Of a DNA stretch of 49,597 bases, positions 24,896 to 33,270 are shown in pieces. A model generated the notes under the pieces. It had not been told where the DNA came from. It saw only the letters and a program-made list of their open reading frames with translations, and made no database searches. The stretch comes from Saccharopolyspora elongata (GTDB lineage: Bacteria; Actinomycetota; Actinomycetes; Mycobacteriales; Pseudonocardiaceae): NCBI RefSeq assembly GCF_004348985.1, contig NZ_SMKW01000071.1, positions 1 to 49,597 on the forward strand. Reading direction: 5' to 3'. The stretch's first letter is position 1; each line of letters opens with the position of its first letter. The position numbers and the translations under genes are program-made.

Positions 24896-25686
24896 GCACT
24901 AACCCGTTCCTGAGTGGGCAGGAGGAGCTGTACGGCACCAGCCGGCGGCTGGCCAGGCGCACTGGCGCGCTGCATGGCGCCAAAATCCAGGGTCGACCGG
25001 TGCCCGAAGTCATCAGCGAACTACCCGATCCCGAACGAGCCCGTGCAACCGTGGTCGACGTTGGCTGCGGCCGCGGTTCCACCACCGCGCACTTGGCCCA
25101 GCGGTGGAACCCCGTGCTTCTGGCCGGCATCGACCTCTCCCACGCGTTGCTGGTCGACGCCCGCCGACGCCTTCCGCAGCAGGCCCGTGCGCGGTTCTTA
25201 CGTGCTGACTTTCACGCACTGCCCCTGGCCGAAGCCAGCGTGGACGTTGTGGTGGCGGCGTTCTGCCTCTACCACGCACCCCAGCCTCAGCGGGTCATCG
25301 CTGAGTTCGCCCGCTGCTTGCGTCCTGGTGGCCAGGCAGTGCTGGTCACCAAGTCCGCCGACAGCTACCGCGAACTCGACGAGCTCGTCACCGCAGCAGG
25401 ACTCGACCCACACGCCACGCGCCGGCCCAGCTTGTACGAGACGTTCCACAGCGGCAACGTCGAGCACATCACCACACACCACCTCGCCGTGCGCAAGACG
25501 GTCAATCATCAGCATGTGTTCCACTTCCGTGATGCCGCGCACGCGGCGCGTTATTTGACCACCACCCCGAAATACGACCTCGCCGCCGACGAACAAGCCA
25601 TCACTACCGCACTTCATCCCCTTGTCGGCCAGTCCGGGGTGACCGCGACCTCGAGAGTTACTTACGTCCTGGCGGAGCGGCGATGA
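24892..25686 (+). CDS. Class I SAM-dependent methyltransferase
   Basis: 264 residues. SAM-binding motif I VVDVGCGRGSTT (about 53), acidic loop GIDLS, motif II/III ADFHALPLAEASVDVVVAAF and LRPGGQAVLVTKS, typical of Methyltransf_11/25. Coupled by ATGA to the kinase upstream and to the phosphotransferase downstream. It probably methylates the cluster A product (O- or N-methylation cannot be told). Confidence 0.88.
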   Translation: MSTNPFLSGQEELYGTSRRLARRTGALHGAKIQGRPVPEVISELPDPERARATVVDVGCGRGSTTAHLAQRWNPVLLAGIDLSHALLVDARRRLPQQARARFLRADFHALPLAEASVDVVVAAFCLYHAPQPQRVIAEFARCLRPGGQAVLVTKSADSYRELDELVTAAGLDPHATRRPSLYETFHSGNVEHITTHHLAVRKTVNHQHVFHFRDAAHAARYLTTTPKYDLAADEQAITTALHPLVGQSGVTATSRVTYVLAERR

Positions 25687-26453
25687 CCACCCGGCGATTC
25701 ATCAAGACCTACCGCGACGCCCGCGCCGCGGACACCGCGCGCGAGCACTACCGATGGCTGACCGGCCTCAACGCCGGGATCGAGTACCCGGAAATGATCG
25801 GCGGGACCGACACGACCCTGGGCTTCGCCCACGTCACCGGACGGGCCGCCGAACTCGACGATCTCCCTGCTGTCGCCGCCGTACTGGGGCGTCTGCACTA
25901 CGCCGCCCGCCGGGCAGGAATAGACCAGGCGCAGGTCAACTCCCGCTACATCACCCCTGGCGGGCGGTGGCTCGCCCCGTTCGCCGGACCCCGCCGCAAG
26001 CGGCTGCACCATCAACGCGATCAGACCCCGGACTCGCCACTGGATCATCAGGACATCGACGCATGGCTAGACCACGCCGCGCTGTTCCCTGCCGCGATCT
26101 ACAAAGACTCCAACCCCCGCAACTTCCTCATCACTCCCGACCGCGGTCCCGTCCTGGTGGACTTCGACTCCCTGACGCTGGCCCCCGTCGGCTATGACCT
26201 GGCCAAACTCCTGGTCACCACCGGGATGACCTACGGCCGGCTCCCCCGCAGCGCCGCCGATGACGCGGTGGCCGCCTACACCCACGAACTCGGCGAACCC
26301 TGCTCCCACACCGAAATCGCTGTCTGGGCGGAGTTTCACGACCTCCTGACTCGCCGCTACCTCGGCCGCCACGGCTACCGCCATCCGTGGTCGGCCGTAC
26401 GCCCCTGGCCCGCGCACGACGTGACCAGCACGCCTACTAAACGGAGCCGCTGA
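25683..26453 (+). CDS. APH-fold phosphotransferase 1 of cluster A
   Basis: 256 residues. Catalytic loop YKDSNPRNFL with the Asp and Asn kept, but the usual His of HGD replaced, and metal-binding VLVDFDSL. The N-lobe is short. Such kinases phosphorylate small hydroxylated molecules, or protect a producer by phosphorylating its own antibiotic. Coupled by ATGA and TGATG to its neighbours. With a second APH-type gene and a phosphatase in the same operon, a phosphorylate/dephosphorylate cycle on an intermediate is likely. Confidence 0.8.
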   Translation: MTTRRFIKTYRDARAADTAREHYRWLTGLNAGIEYPEMIGGTDTTLGFAHVTGRAAELDDLPAVAAVLGRLHYAARRAGIDQAQVNSRYITPGGRWLAPFAGPRRKRLHHQRDQTPDSPLDHQDIDAWLDHAALFPAAIYKDSNPRNFLITPDRGPVLVDFDSLTLAPVGYDLAKLLVTTGMTYGRLPRSAADDAVAAYTHELGEPCSHTEIAVWAEFHDLLTRRYLGRHGYRHPWSAVRPWPAHDVTSTPTKRSR

Positions 26454-27112
26454 TGCCCGTCACCACCGAACTGGTCCTCGCACGCCACGGCGAAGCCGCC
26501 TGCAACGTCGTCGGTCTCGTCGGAGGCCCGCGTACGTGCACCGGGCTCACCGACCGCGGCCGCGAGCAAGTCGCCCGCCTGGCCACCCGTCTCACGGGAG
26601 AGCCTGCCTTCGACGCGCTCTACACCAGCCCCCGGCAGCGCACCCAGGACACCGCCGCCGCACTGGCCCACGCGCTGAACCTCACCATCCGCACCGACGA
26701 CGAACTCCGGGGACTCGACCACGGCGCGGCCGACGGCTGCGACTGGACCAGCATCAAGACCCGCTTCGGTGGCCGCCCCCAGCGCTATCCGCACCAGCCG
26801 ATCGCCGAAGACGCCGAAGCTTGGAACACCTACCTCGACCGCACCAGCCGGGTCCTGGCCAGCCTCATCCACCGCCATGAGGGCCAGCGCATCCTCATTG
26901 CCGCCCACGGCGAGACCATCGAAGCCAGCTTCGCATTCCTGCTCGGCCTCCCGCGCTCAGAAGCCGAACAACCCGGCGTCGTCACCAGCCACGCGAGCCT
27001 GACTCGCTGGCAGCAACACCGCAACCGCTTCGGCCACACCGTGTGGATGCTGGCCGCCCACAACGACATTCAGCACCTCGCCGCTACCGCAGCGGAAACC
27101 GCGACCGGATGA
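26453..27112 (+). CDS. Histidine phosphatase (phosphoglycerate-mutase-like)
   Basis: 219 residues. RHGE at 11-14 carries the phospho-accepting His12; the core YTSPRQRTQDTA, a LRGLDHG segment and the second His in LIAAHGETIE complete the histidine phosphatase site. Related actinomycete enzymes act on sugar or nucleotide phosphates (CobC/alpha-ribazole phosphatase type). Here it could remove a phosphate from the modified nucleotide or from a protective group. TGATG start, ATGA end. Confidence 0.9.
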   Translation: MPVTTELVLARHGEAACNVVGLVGGPRTCTGLTDRGREQVARLATRLTGEPAFDALYTSPRQRTQDTAAALAHALNLTIRTDDELRGLDHGAADGCDWTSIKTRFGGRPQRYPHQPIAEDAEAWNTYLDRTSRVLASLIHRHEGQRILIAAHGETIEASFAFLLGLPRSEAEQPGVVTSHASLTRWQQHRNRFGHTVWMLAAHNDIQHLAATAAETATG

Positions 27113-27966
27113 ACGACCAGAACCTTGAGCGTCTGCGCGCCCTCGCGCGCTCCGTCGGCTACGACCCGGCCGACATCACCTCACCGCCGCTGACGCATGC
27201 CACCGGCACAGTCGTGCGGATGCGCAGCACCGAAACAAGCCTCATCGGCAAGATCCACCGATCCCGCACGCTGCACCAACGCGAGGTGAGCGCCTACCGC
27301 GCATGGACCCCGCACCTCGCCGACGCCGCACCCCGGCTCCTGGCCGTCGATCCGGACCTGCCCGGGATCGTGATCACCGCAGTCCCCGGTCGGCCGCTGG
27401 ACGAACTCGACCTTCCCCAAGAAGCCGAACGCGCCGCGTTCCGCCAAACCGGGCAACTTCTCCGCCGCCTGCACCAGATCCCCGTCACCGGCCACGCCCC
27501 AGAGATCACGTCCTACCTGGCTGAACGCGCGGAACACTGGATCGCCCGCACCACGCTGCATCTCACCCGCCACGACACCCAGCGCATCCGGCACCACATG
27601 CAGCGACTCATGAAGATCACCACAGCACGCGTGACCGCATGCCACCTTGATTTCCAGCCCCGCAACCTGCTCTGGCATCCCGGCGAAAGCCTCCGGCTCA
27701 TCGACTTCGAACACGCACGCATCGACCTCGCGGCACGAGACCTCGTCCGCCTGACCACCCGCCACTTCGCCCAGCGCCCCGACCTGAAGGCCGCGTTCTT
27801 CGCCGGATATGGGCCACTCAACGAATCCGATGCCGCAGTACTGGCCCACTGCACCGTCCTCGACGGCCTCACCACACTGGCGTACGGACACCGAAACGCT
27901 GACCCCGCCTTCATTCAGCATGGCCGCGCCTTGCTCAGCACACTGCACCAGCCAACACCCAGATGA
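27109..27966 (+). CDS. APH-fold phosphotransferase 2 of cluster A
   Basis: 285 residues, APH fold with ITAVPGRPLDEL hinge, catalytic CHLDFQPRNLLW and IDFEHARIDLAARDLV. The two phosphotransferases of the operon are only distantly alike, so they probably have different substrates. Last gene of cluster A, followed by a DUF3558 remnant and a bidirectional terminator. A self-resistance kinase is one possibility. Confidence 0.85.
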   Translation: MNDQNLERLRALARSVGYDPADITSPPLTHATGTVVRMRSTETSLIGKIHRSRTLHQREVSAYRAWTPHLADAAPRLLAVDPDLPGIVITAVPGRPLDELDLPQEAERAAFRQTGQLLRRLHQIPVTGHAPEITSYLAERAEHWIARTTLHLTRHDTQRIRHHMQRLMKITTARVTACHLDFQPRNLLWHPGESLRLIDFEHARIDLAARDLVRLTTRHFAQRPDLKAAFFAGYGPLNESDAAVLAHCTVLDGLTTLAYGHRNADPAFIQHGRALLSTLHQPTPR

Positions 27967-28160
27967 GTTCCCCACCCCGCGTGTTGGCCTGCGAGCGGCG
28001 GGACCGAGATCAGAGCTGGCTGATCGGACCCCAGCCGGGATCGGTTACCGGGTCTGAGCACGTTTACACCACGTTCCGCGCTGCGTGATCTGGATGTCCG
28101 CTGTGCCGCTCCGCGGTCGCGACGGCGTTGCACGCGGCGGCGAGAATGGCGGGGTTGAAG

Positions 28161-28237
28161 TCGCGTCACAAGCGACTGAGACCACAGCCATGATTGCGCG
28201 GGAGATCATCACGAAGCTGGGCATCGAGCCCGGCTGA
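28161..28237 (+). pseudogene. DUF3558 gene 3'-end remnant, copy 2
   Basis: From 28169 one frame reads QATETTAMIAREIITKLG and stops at 28235-28237. This matches the C-terminus of the lipoprotein at 18523-19131 and, even more closely at the DNA level, the remnant at 42015-42158, including about 25 bp beyond the stop. Only the tail remains. The rest of 27967-28333 shows no gene. Confidence 0.7.
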
Positions 28238-28261
28238 CACCGCTGAGCGCTCCAAGAGCCG

Positions 28262-28304
28262 AAACCTGCCAGCCCGCACGCCATCGGCGCGAGCTGGCAG
28301 GTTT
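28262..28304. terminator. Bidirectional terminator
   Basis: A 12-bp perfect stem, AAACCTGCCAGC (28262-28273) with GCTGGCAGGTTT (28293-28304). The A-run and T-run at the foot serve both strands, between cluster A (plus) and the immunity gene (minus). Confidence 0.85.
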
Positions 28305-28333
28305 TCACATGCCCGGAACACGCTCCTCAATGT

Positions 28334-28759
28334 TCACCAGATTCCATCCAGATCAGGATCAGGCGCCCAGACGACGCAGGTCGGCCGTTGCCGAGTACGC
28401 GCGAACTCGCGCAGCGCCTCCTGAACCCGCGCGATGGGAACCTCGGCGCCAGGAGACATCACCATCAAATGGCCGTCCATGGTGAAGTAATCGACGTGCT
28501 CGGTATTCGTGCCCTCAGCAGGCACGAGGCCGGACGTGGCGTCGAACCACATGAGCGCTCCGGTCGTGCCTCGTACCCCGAGGGTCAAAGTGGGCGTGTC
28601 CTCGCCAGGCTCGTGCTTAAAAAACCAGGTCAGTCCAGCTTCGGGACCTTGGCGCTCTTGATCGTGCTCGGCGAGGCCGCGGATGATCTCCTCGATGTCC
28701 ATGGCCGGGGTGAGCAGAACCTGCCCGTAGTTGAGAACGTCGGCCCCCGAATCGCTCAT
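28334..28759 (-). CDS. Imm1-type immunity protein
   Basis: 141 residues. GALMWFDATSGLVPAEG, EHVDYFTMDGHLMVMSPGAE and a C-terminal RPTCVVW fit the Imm1 family, which includes the immunity partners of SCP1.201/DddA-type deaminase toxins. The start overlaps the toxin stop by ATGA, so toxin and immunity are made together. It would act in the cytoplasm by blocking the deaminase domain. Confidence 0.8.
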   Translation of the reverse strand: MSDSGADVLNYGQVLLTPAMDIEEIIRGLAEHDQERQGPEAGLTWFFKHEPGEDTPTLTLGVRGTTGALMWFDATSGLVPAEGTNTEHVDYFTMDGHLMVMSPGAEVPIARVQEALREFARTRQRPTCVVWAPDPDLDGIW

Positions 28760-29517
28760 GCCTGCCCCCTGTAGGTCTTGGAGAACGGCCTGCCGGCCTG
28801 GGTGGTGCCGTGAACCGTCAACGTGAACCCCTTCGGCAAAAATCGTTCAATCACTTGATCACACCCGGGCGGCTGCGTCGGCTGCGAACCACACGGAACA
28901 TGGTTGATCACCAGCTCACTGTGTTGCTTACCGGTCTGCGTCATCATCGCGGCCACCTTCATCTCGACGTGGCTGCTGACGAACCTCGCAAAATGACGAG
29001 AGATCCCCACTTCGCGAGCCCGAGCAAGAACCGCCGGCGTCCAGGTCTGATCGATACCCGAGACGAAACTACTAGTCACCGAGCCGTCGACGAAGCCGAC
29101 CGTCTTCTCACCGGGTTTTCCCTCCTGGACACGACGAGGCAGGACATCGACCACCGTCCCGGCCTCCGGCGGGTACTGGGACCCGTCCTTCGCTATCACG
29201 TGCCGCGGCTGACCAACCGAACCCCCTCCACTGGCGGCTGGAGCGCAGGGCTCTGCCGCACCAATGCTTTTGAGATAGGCCGTGCAGGCATCACGTACCT
29301 TCAGGCAGATCTGCCACGCCTGATCGATCTCCTCCCGCGCCTCACCAAGGGCAGCAATCACCGCGGCCAGCTCGTCGTCGTTGGTCTCCAGTGCGAGCGG
29401 ATACAGCTCGGTGCCCGCCTCATCGATGCGCTCGCCGGCCATTTGGAACGCCTCCGGCGGCAGCTTCGCCATCGCCTCGCGAATCTTCGCCGCTACCGCC
29501 GCCACGTCATCGCCCAC
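28756..29517 (-). CDS. SCP1.201/DddA-like deaminase toxin
   Basis: 253 residues. Residues 1-85 are helical and resemble the 16367 N-terminal domain and the 17947 protein, probably for secretion or partner binding. A Gly/Ser-rich linker follows. Residues about 105-253 form a SCP1.201-like deaminase: zinc ligand and catalytic pair in HVE (183-185), second zinc motif around Cys209 and Cys219 (PCG...PPGC) and FLPKGFTLTVHGTT after it. DddA of Burkholderia, same family, deaminates cytosine in double-stranded DNA. The gap between the two Cys is longer than in DddA (9 residues instead of 2), so activity and substrate need testing. Confidence 0.82.
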   Translation of the reverse strand: MGDDVAAVAAKIREAMAKLPPEAFQMAGERIDEAGTELYPLALETNDDELAAVIAALGEAREEIDQAWQICLKVRDACTAYLKSIGAAEPCAPAASGGGSVGQPRHVIAKDGSQYPPEAGTVVDVLPRRVQEGKPGEKTVGFVDGSVTSSFVSGIDQTWTPAVLARAREVGISRHFARFVSSHVEMKVAAMMTQTGKQHSELVINHVPCGSQPTQPPGCDQVIERFLPKGFTLTVHGTTQAGRPFSKTYRGQA

Positions 29518-29625
29518 ACCAGCCGATGCTCAGCACGACCCCGACAGAATCTCGGCTTCGCGAACAGGCGTCACCGGAACGGACGAGTGTGGATCACCCG
29601 GACAGCCTGCCGAACCCGATCAGGG

Positions 29626-30438
29626 TTACAACGTGGGGCGCTCGTGCTTCGGCGTTGCGGTGCCGCGTCCTCCGCGAGCTTCGTTGATCGATTTCCGTAG
29701 CGCCGCTTCGAGGTCCGACACCGGTTCCGCGACCGCCTCGGCTTCGGTGGGGCGTCCGGACAACTTGTCTGCGATCCGCGCTTCGATGGCGTCCCGGTAG
29801 CGGTCGTGCCACTGCTCCGGGTGGAAGTCGCCCGACATGGCCTCGATCAGTGTCCGGGCCATCTGCCGCTCGGCGGGGTGCGGCGCGGCGCCCGCTGGGG
29901 GTACGTGGTCGGAGGCGGGGGTGATCTCGTCCGGCCAGTACAGCAGGTGCGCCACCAGCAAGCTGCCTTCCTGACGCAGCATCGCCAGCCGTTCCCTGCC
30001 ACATCGGAGTGACACCTTCGTCACCCCAACGCGACCAGACTTCTCCAGGGTGTCCCTCAAGAGCACATACGGGCGGACGGAGGTCGGCTGGGCGGGATCG
30101 AGATAGTAGGTCCGCTGGTAGTGGATGGGGTCGATCGACTCCAGCGGCACGAACTCCAGTACCTCGATCGTTCGAGCTGTCGGCAGGGGCAACGACATGA
30201 GATCGTCTTCGGTGACTGGGACGATGCGACCATCCGGAGTCTCGTAACCGCGGCCAACTTCCTCCCACGGCACTGGCCGATTCTCCGCCGTGCAGATCCG
30301 CTCGTGACGAAGCCGGGCGCCGTCCCGCAAGTGGATTTGACGGAACGTGATGGCCTTGGACTCGGTCGCGGCCACGACTCGCACCCCGATCGAGACCAAT
30401 CCGAAGGCGATATGTCCGGTCCAAATGGCCGAAGGCAT
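29626..30438 (-). CDS. ku: Ku DNA-end-binding protein
   Basis: 270 residues, complete bacterial Ku: start AIWTGHIAFGLVSIGV, QIHLRDGARLRHERIC, the core YYLDPAQPT..RPYVLLRD and PAERQMARTLIEAM. Bacterial Ku binds broken DNA ends and recruits LigD for non-homologous end joining. No ligD is near; actinomycetes often carry several ku genes, and stand-alone copies on accessory DNA are common. ATG at 30438. It lies upstream of the toxin gene on the same strand, about 110 bp away. Confidence 0.93.
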   Translation of the reverse strand: MPSAIWTGHIAFGLVSIGVRVVAATESKAITFRQIHLRDGARLRHERICTAENRPVPWEEVGRGYETPDGRIVPVTEDDLMSLPLPTARTIEVLEFVPLESIDPIHYQRTYYLDPAQPTSVRPYVLLRDTLEKSGRVGVTKVSLRCGRERLAMLRQEGSLLVAHLLYWPDEITPASDHVPPAGAAPHPAERQMARTLIEAMSGDFHPEQWHDRYRDAIEARIADKLSGRPTEAEAVAEPVSDLEAALRKSINEARGGRGTATPKHERPTL

Positions 30439-30562
30439 GCGAGTACCTCCCCTCCGTCATGGCTCAGCATGCCGTCGGCGGCGAGACGCAGGCCTGGGAC
30501 TTTGGTCCTCACAGAGTGGAGTTTGGTGACTGTTGTTCAGTGAGGCGTGGGCTCGATGCGGA

Positions 30563-30700
30563 TCATGCGTTGGAGGCCGACGTCGTCGGCGTGGCAGCCG
30601 GGTCGTCTTCGCGCACCTCACCCCTGCCGTCTTCGGCGGTGTCGAGCTCGATGACGCTGTAGGGCTGCCGTCGCAGTGACCGGCACTCGTATCGCACATA
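30563..30700 (-). pseudogene. C-terminal gene fragment of unknown family, copy 1
   Basis: Minus-strand frame ending VREDDPAATPTTSASNA. The last approximately 40 bp (30552-30590) is closely repeated at 31362-31401, the end of another fragment. The upstream part runs into a different frame. Function unknown. 30439-30562 shows no gene. Confidence 0.35.
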
Positions 30701-30884
30701 ACTGGCATGTCGCGCGGTCCGGCGGCGGAAGCCCCGTGCACGGCACCGCGGGCCCGCGGGGGTCGGACGGTCCCGGCAAGGGCCGGGCAGGTAACGGCTG
30801 CCCCTCACCGCAGCCAGCCCGGCGGATACCCCCTGAGCTCCGCGGTCCCTCGGGCTCGCTGCAGCGCCTCGGGGACAACAGCGG

Positions 30885-31076
30885 CGCGCCGGTGAGGACG
30901 GCGCCGGTGAGGTTGACGCCGACGAGTTGGGCGCCGACGAGGCCGGCGCTGCGGAAGTCGGCATTTGGTGAGGTCAGCGTGTCGTGGCTGTGGCCCGATG
31001 ATGGAGGCGGCGCTGCGACGGGCCGCGGCCTGGTGGGACCCCGCCCGGCCGCACGCGGGATGCGCGGTCGCTTCAT
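30885..31076 (-). pseudogene. Pentapeptide-repeat protein fragment
   Basis: From an ATG at 31076 the minus strand reads a basic, Pro-rich N-terminus then PNADFRSAGLVGAQLVGVNL, four A(D/N/Q)LxG-type pentapeptides, after which the frame turns into low-complexity sequence. The rest of the repeat domain is gone. Pentapeptide-repeat proteins form a right-handed beta-helix; the fragment is too short to fold as one. Confidence 0.5.
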
Positions 31077-31372
31077 GGTCAACACCGTGCCAGCAGCCGC
31101 CCGCCGCGGGGGCCGGTTTCGCGGCAGGCCCAGCGACCGGAGTGACCGTTGAGTGAGCTACTAGTCGCCGTGCCGAATCGACACGTGGAACACAGGCCGA
31201 TCGGGCCTTAGCCCCGGGCGGTGGCGCGGCGGCCCAGGACGGTGAGCGCGGCCTGTACGTCGGTATCGGGGAGCGTCAAGGCTCACGAGCGCTTTCGCGG
31301 CCGGAGTTACCGATGGTGCTGGGTCCCGCCTAGTCAAGTTGGTAGCTGCCTAGCGAAGGTTCTCGACGCGGA

Positions 31373-31510
31373 TCATGCGTCGGAGGCTGGCGCGGGCGGC
31401 AGCCAAGTCGTCTCGAGCGACCAGTGCCTCACAGCTCCCGGATACTCGTCAGGCACACCAACAGGATCCCCAAGGTGCTCGTATGCCTGAGGCCGGAGCG
31501 GACCTCCAGA
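31373..31510 (-). pseudogene. C-terminal gene fragment of unknown family, copy 2
   Basis: Minus-strand frame with coding-like sequence YEHLGDPVGVPDEYPG, AVRHWSLETTWLPPAPASDA before the stop. It is related at its end to the fragment at 30563-30700. No start or complete domain is seen. Confidence 0.35.
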
Positions 31511-32043
31511 TAACGAAGGAGACCGCTCCCGTCCAGACCGCGACCATGCCCCAACCTTCAGACAGTTCCGGCTTTGATCGAGGGCTTGCCCGGGGCGGGT
31601 CTTCGTCGATGGCAGTGGACTGATGGACCCTGTGAGGAGCCTTCCTCTGCGGTTGAGCCCTTCCGCCCCAAGCAAGCCACGGGCCGGTTTCCCGGCTCGA
31701 CGATCCTGCGCGCGCTGCCGCGTGCGAAACAGGGCACAAGGTCCTTTCCGACACACGCGCCCCGACCGACCGATCGGGGCGCGTTGGTCCGAACTGCTCC
31801 TGAGGTGGAGCCGGGCACTTTAGTACCTCACCCTGTGGAGCGCATCTCGTGATTGCTTGCGGCAACAAGTTTTGACCACGTTGCGTACCGATTCGCCCTT
31901 TCTGGGCGAAGATCCAGCCAAACTAAGTACAGAGCGTGCCGTGACTTGTAAGCTGACCCGAGTGGGACGGGGGCAGTTGACTAGGGACGCGGGCCATCGG
32001 TTCGGCGTCGGGCCGGACCAGAACGCCCGCACCCGACGCCTTC
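31511..32043. other. Non-coding or degraded stretch
   Basis: No frame has a credible start, motif or sustained codon bias. There are only short chance frames on both strands. It may be old mobile-element debris. Confidence 0.5.
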
Positions 32044-32181
32044 TTACCACCACTTCAAACTGTCACCGAGCAGCCGGACAAGCGCCAGGACGGTCTGAAG
32101 TGCACTCAGGAAGATCCCAAGGCGTTCGGGGCGTTCATCCCTTAGCGTCTTGGGGTCTTTCCTTGTTTTCCTTTGGGGCAT
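32044..32181 (-). CDS. 45-residue amphipathic/hydrophobic peptide
   Basis: An ATG at 32181 is preceded by AAGGAGAGG at ideal spacing. The product has a basic N-terminus (PQRKTRKDPK) and a hydrophobic C-terminal helix (LGIFLSALQTVLALVRLL) ending KWW. Size and layout recall small membrane-acting toxins or regulators, but no family is recognised. It is the only credible gene between 31.1 and 32.5 kb; 32182-32532 shows no gene. Confidence 0.5.
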   Translation of the reverse strand: MPQRKTRKDPKTLRDERPERLGIFLSALQTVLALVRLLGDSLKWW

Positions 32182-32532
32182 CGGCCTCTCCTTGTGGGCC
32201 GGCCTAGTCGGGGAGTGGAATAATCCACGGGTGGCCGGCGTACCCGGCGGATCGCGTCTTCCGTCGGCTACGAGGTCGAGCCTTTCGGCTTGCAGTGCAA
32301 GCACTCGCGATCTTATCGGAAACCTCCTCAGGATCGATGAAGGTTCCTTCGATCCGTGGACTCCTTGCGAATCTGTGGACAGAACCAGGAAGCAACGGTA
32401 AGCGCGAAGAGGGTCACCTTGCCGGGGCATAGGCATGAGGGCGCTTCGGAATTTCGCCGATGGGTTGGAAGGTTGCTTTGCGCTGTTTCCGTTCGGCGTA
32501 TTCCGGTGCAAGCTGCGTCGTAAGCGCCGTCC

Positions 32533-32883
32533 TCAAGAGATACGGTCGTCGCTCTGGCGCATGTGAATGCACGCGTAAGGTGTACCGAGGGTTCCGGGGT
32601 CGGGCCAGTCCAGCGACTTCCAAAAACAGAGTGCCCGGTGGTCGTTGATCGGTGACGTGCTCCAGCTGTAGTTGGGCCAGTCGGTCAACAGCTTGGTGAT
32701 CGCTCGCGTCGCCAGCCCGCGCCGGCGAAACGGCGGATCGACCCGAACGTGCTCAATGACGCCCAGATGGCAGAGCTCGCAGACGCGGTAGTCGGCGTCG
32801 CCCACGGTCACGCCGTGCTCGCGGATCTCGACCACGGCCAGGCCCGCGGGCTGCTCCGCGGGGATGGTGACCAGCTCGACCAC
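32533..32883 (-). CDS. GNAT-family N-acetyltransferase
   Basis: 116 residues. Acetyl-CoA-binding pattern VIEHVRVDPPFRRRGLATRA, with the Q/RxxGxG/A loop as RRRGLA, then a C-terminal segment with an Asn/His-containing SPINDHRALCFWKS. Short for the family, lacking the first strands. GTG start at 32883, 5 bp after the upstream gene. The substrate cannot be inferred. Confidence 0.75.
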   Translation of the reverse strand: MVELVTIPAEQPAGLAVVEIREHGVTVGDADYRVCELCHLGVIEHVRVDPPFRRRGLATRAITKLLTDWPNYSWSTSPINDHRALCFWKSLDWPDPGTLGTPYACIHMRQSDDRIS

Positions 32884-32887
32884 GGGC

Positions 32888-33220
32888 TCAGGATGCGCCG
32901 CCGGCGGCCGGATCGCTCTGCGACGCCGGGTTGGTCGCGTCGGGGCGCCGGAGGCTGAACTGATCGTCGGCCAGCAGCAATTGGCAAGAGAGATCGCCCG
33001 CCGCGGTCGGGACGGTGAATGTGATCACGCCGAGCCACTGCCCGCGGTCTGACCGCAGCCACCCGAGCTGCCGACCTTCCACACGCTGGAGGGTGAGCCC
33101 CTGCGAGCGGGCGATCAGCGGGATCTCGTTGGTTCGGCGGATGCTCGACTCCCGCCGGAACAACAGGGCGTCCAGGTCGATCCAGACCGGCCGCGGAGGG
33201 CTGAAAGACTGTGCGAGCAT
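32888..33220 (-). CDS. Hypothetical protein, paralogue of the 44318-44638 product
   Basis: 110 residues from ATG 33220. PPRPVWIDLDALLF near the start, then RVEGRQLGWLRSDRGQWLGV and a beta-rich end. The protein encoded at 44318-44638 has PPTPVWVDLARLF and a similar VPGELLAWRRNTTGHLV block. No known domain. It is probably cotranscribed with the GNAT gene. Confidence 0.55.
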   Translation of the reverse strand: MLAQSFSPPRPVWIDLDALLFRRESSIRRTNEIPLIARSQGLTLQRVEGRQLGWLRSDRGQWLGVITFTVPTAAGDLSCQLLLADDQFSLRRPDATNPASQSDPAAGGAS

Positions 33221-33270
33221 CCGGTGAACGCCTGAAGCGAACACTTGTTCATTATGTGTCGTGTCTGGTC

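Noticed and set aside
29626..30438. A Ku-LigD repair operon
   Set aside because: No ligase, polymerase or nuclease domain of LigD lies on either side; Ku stands alone.
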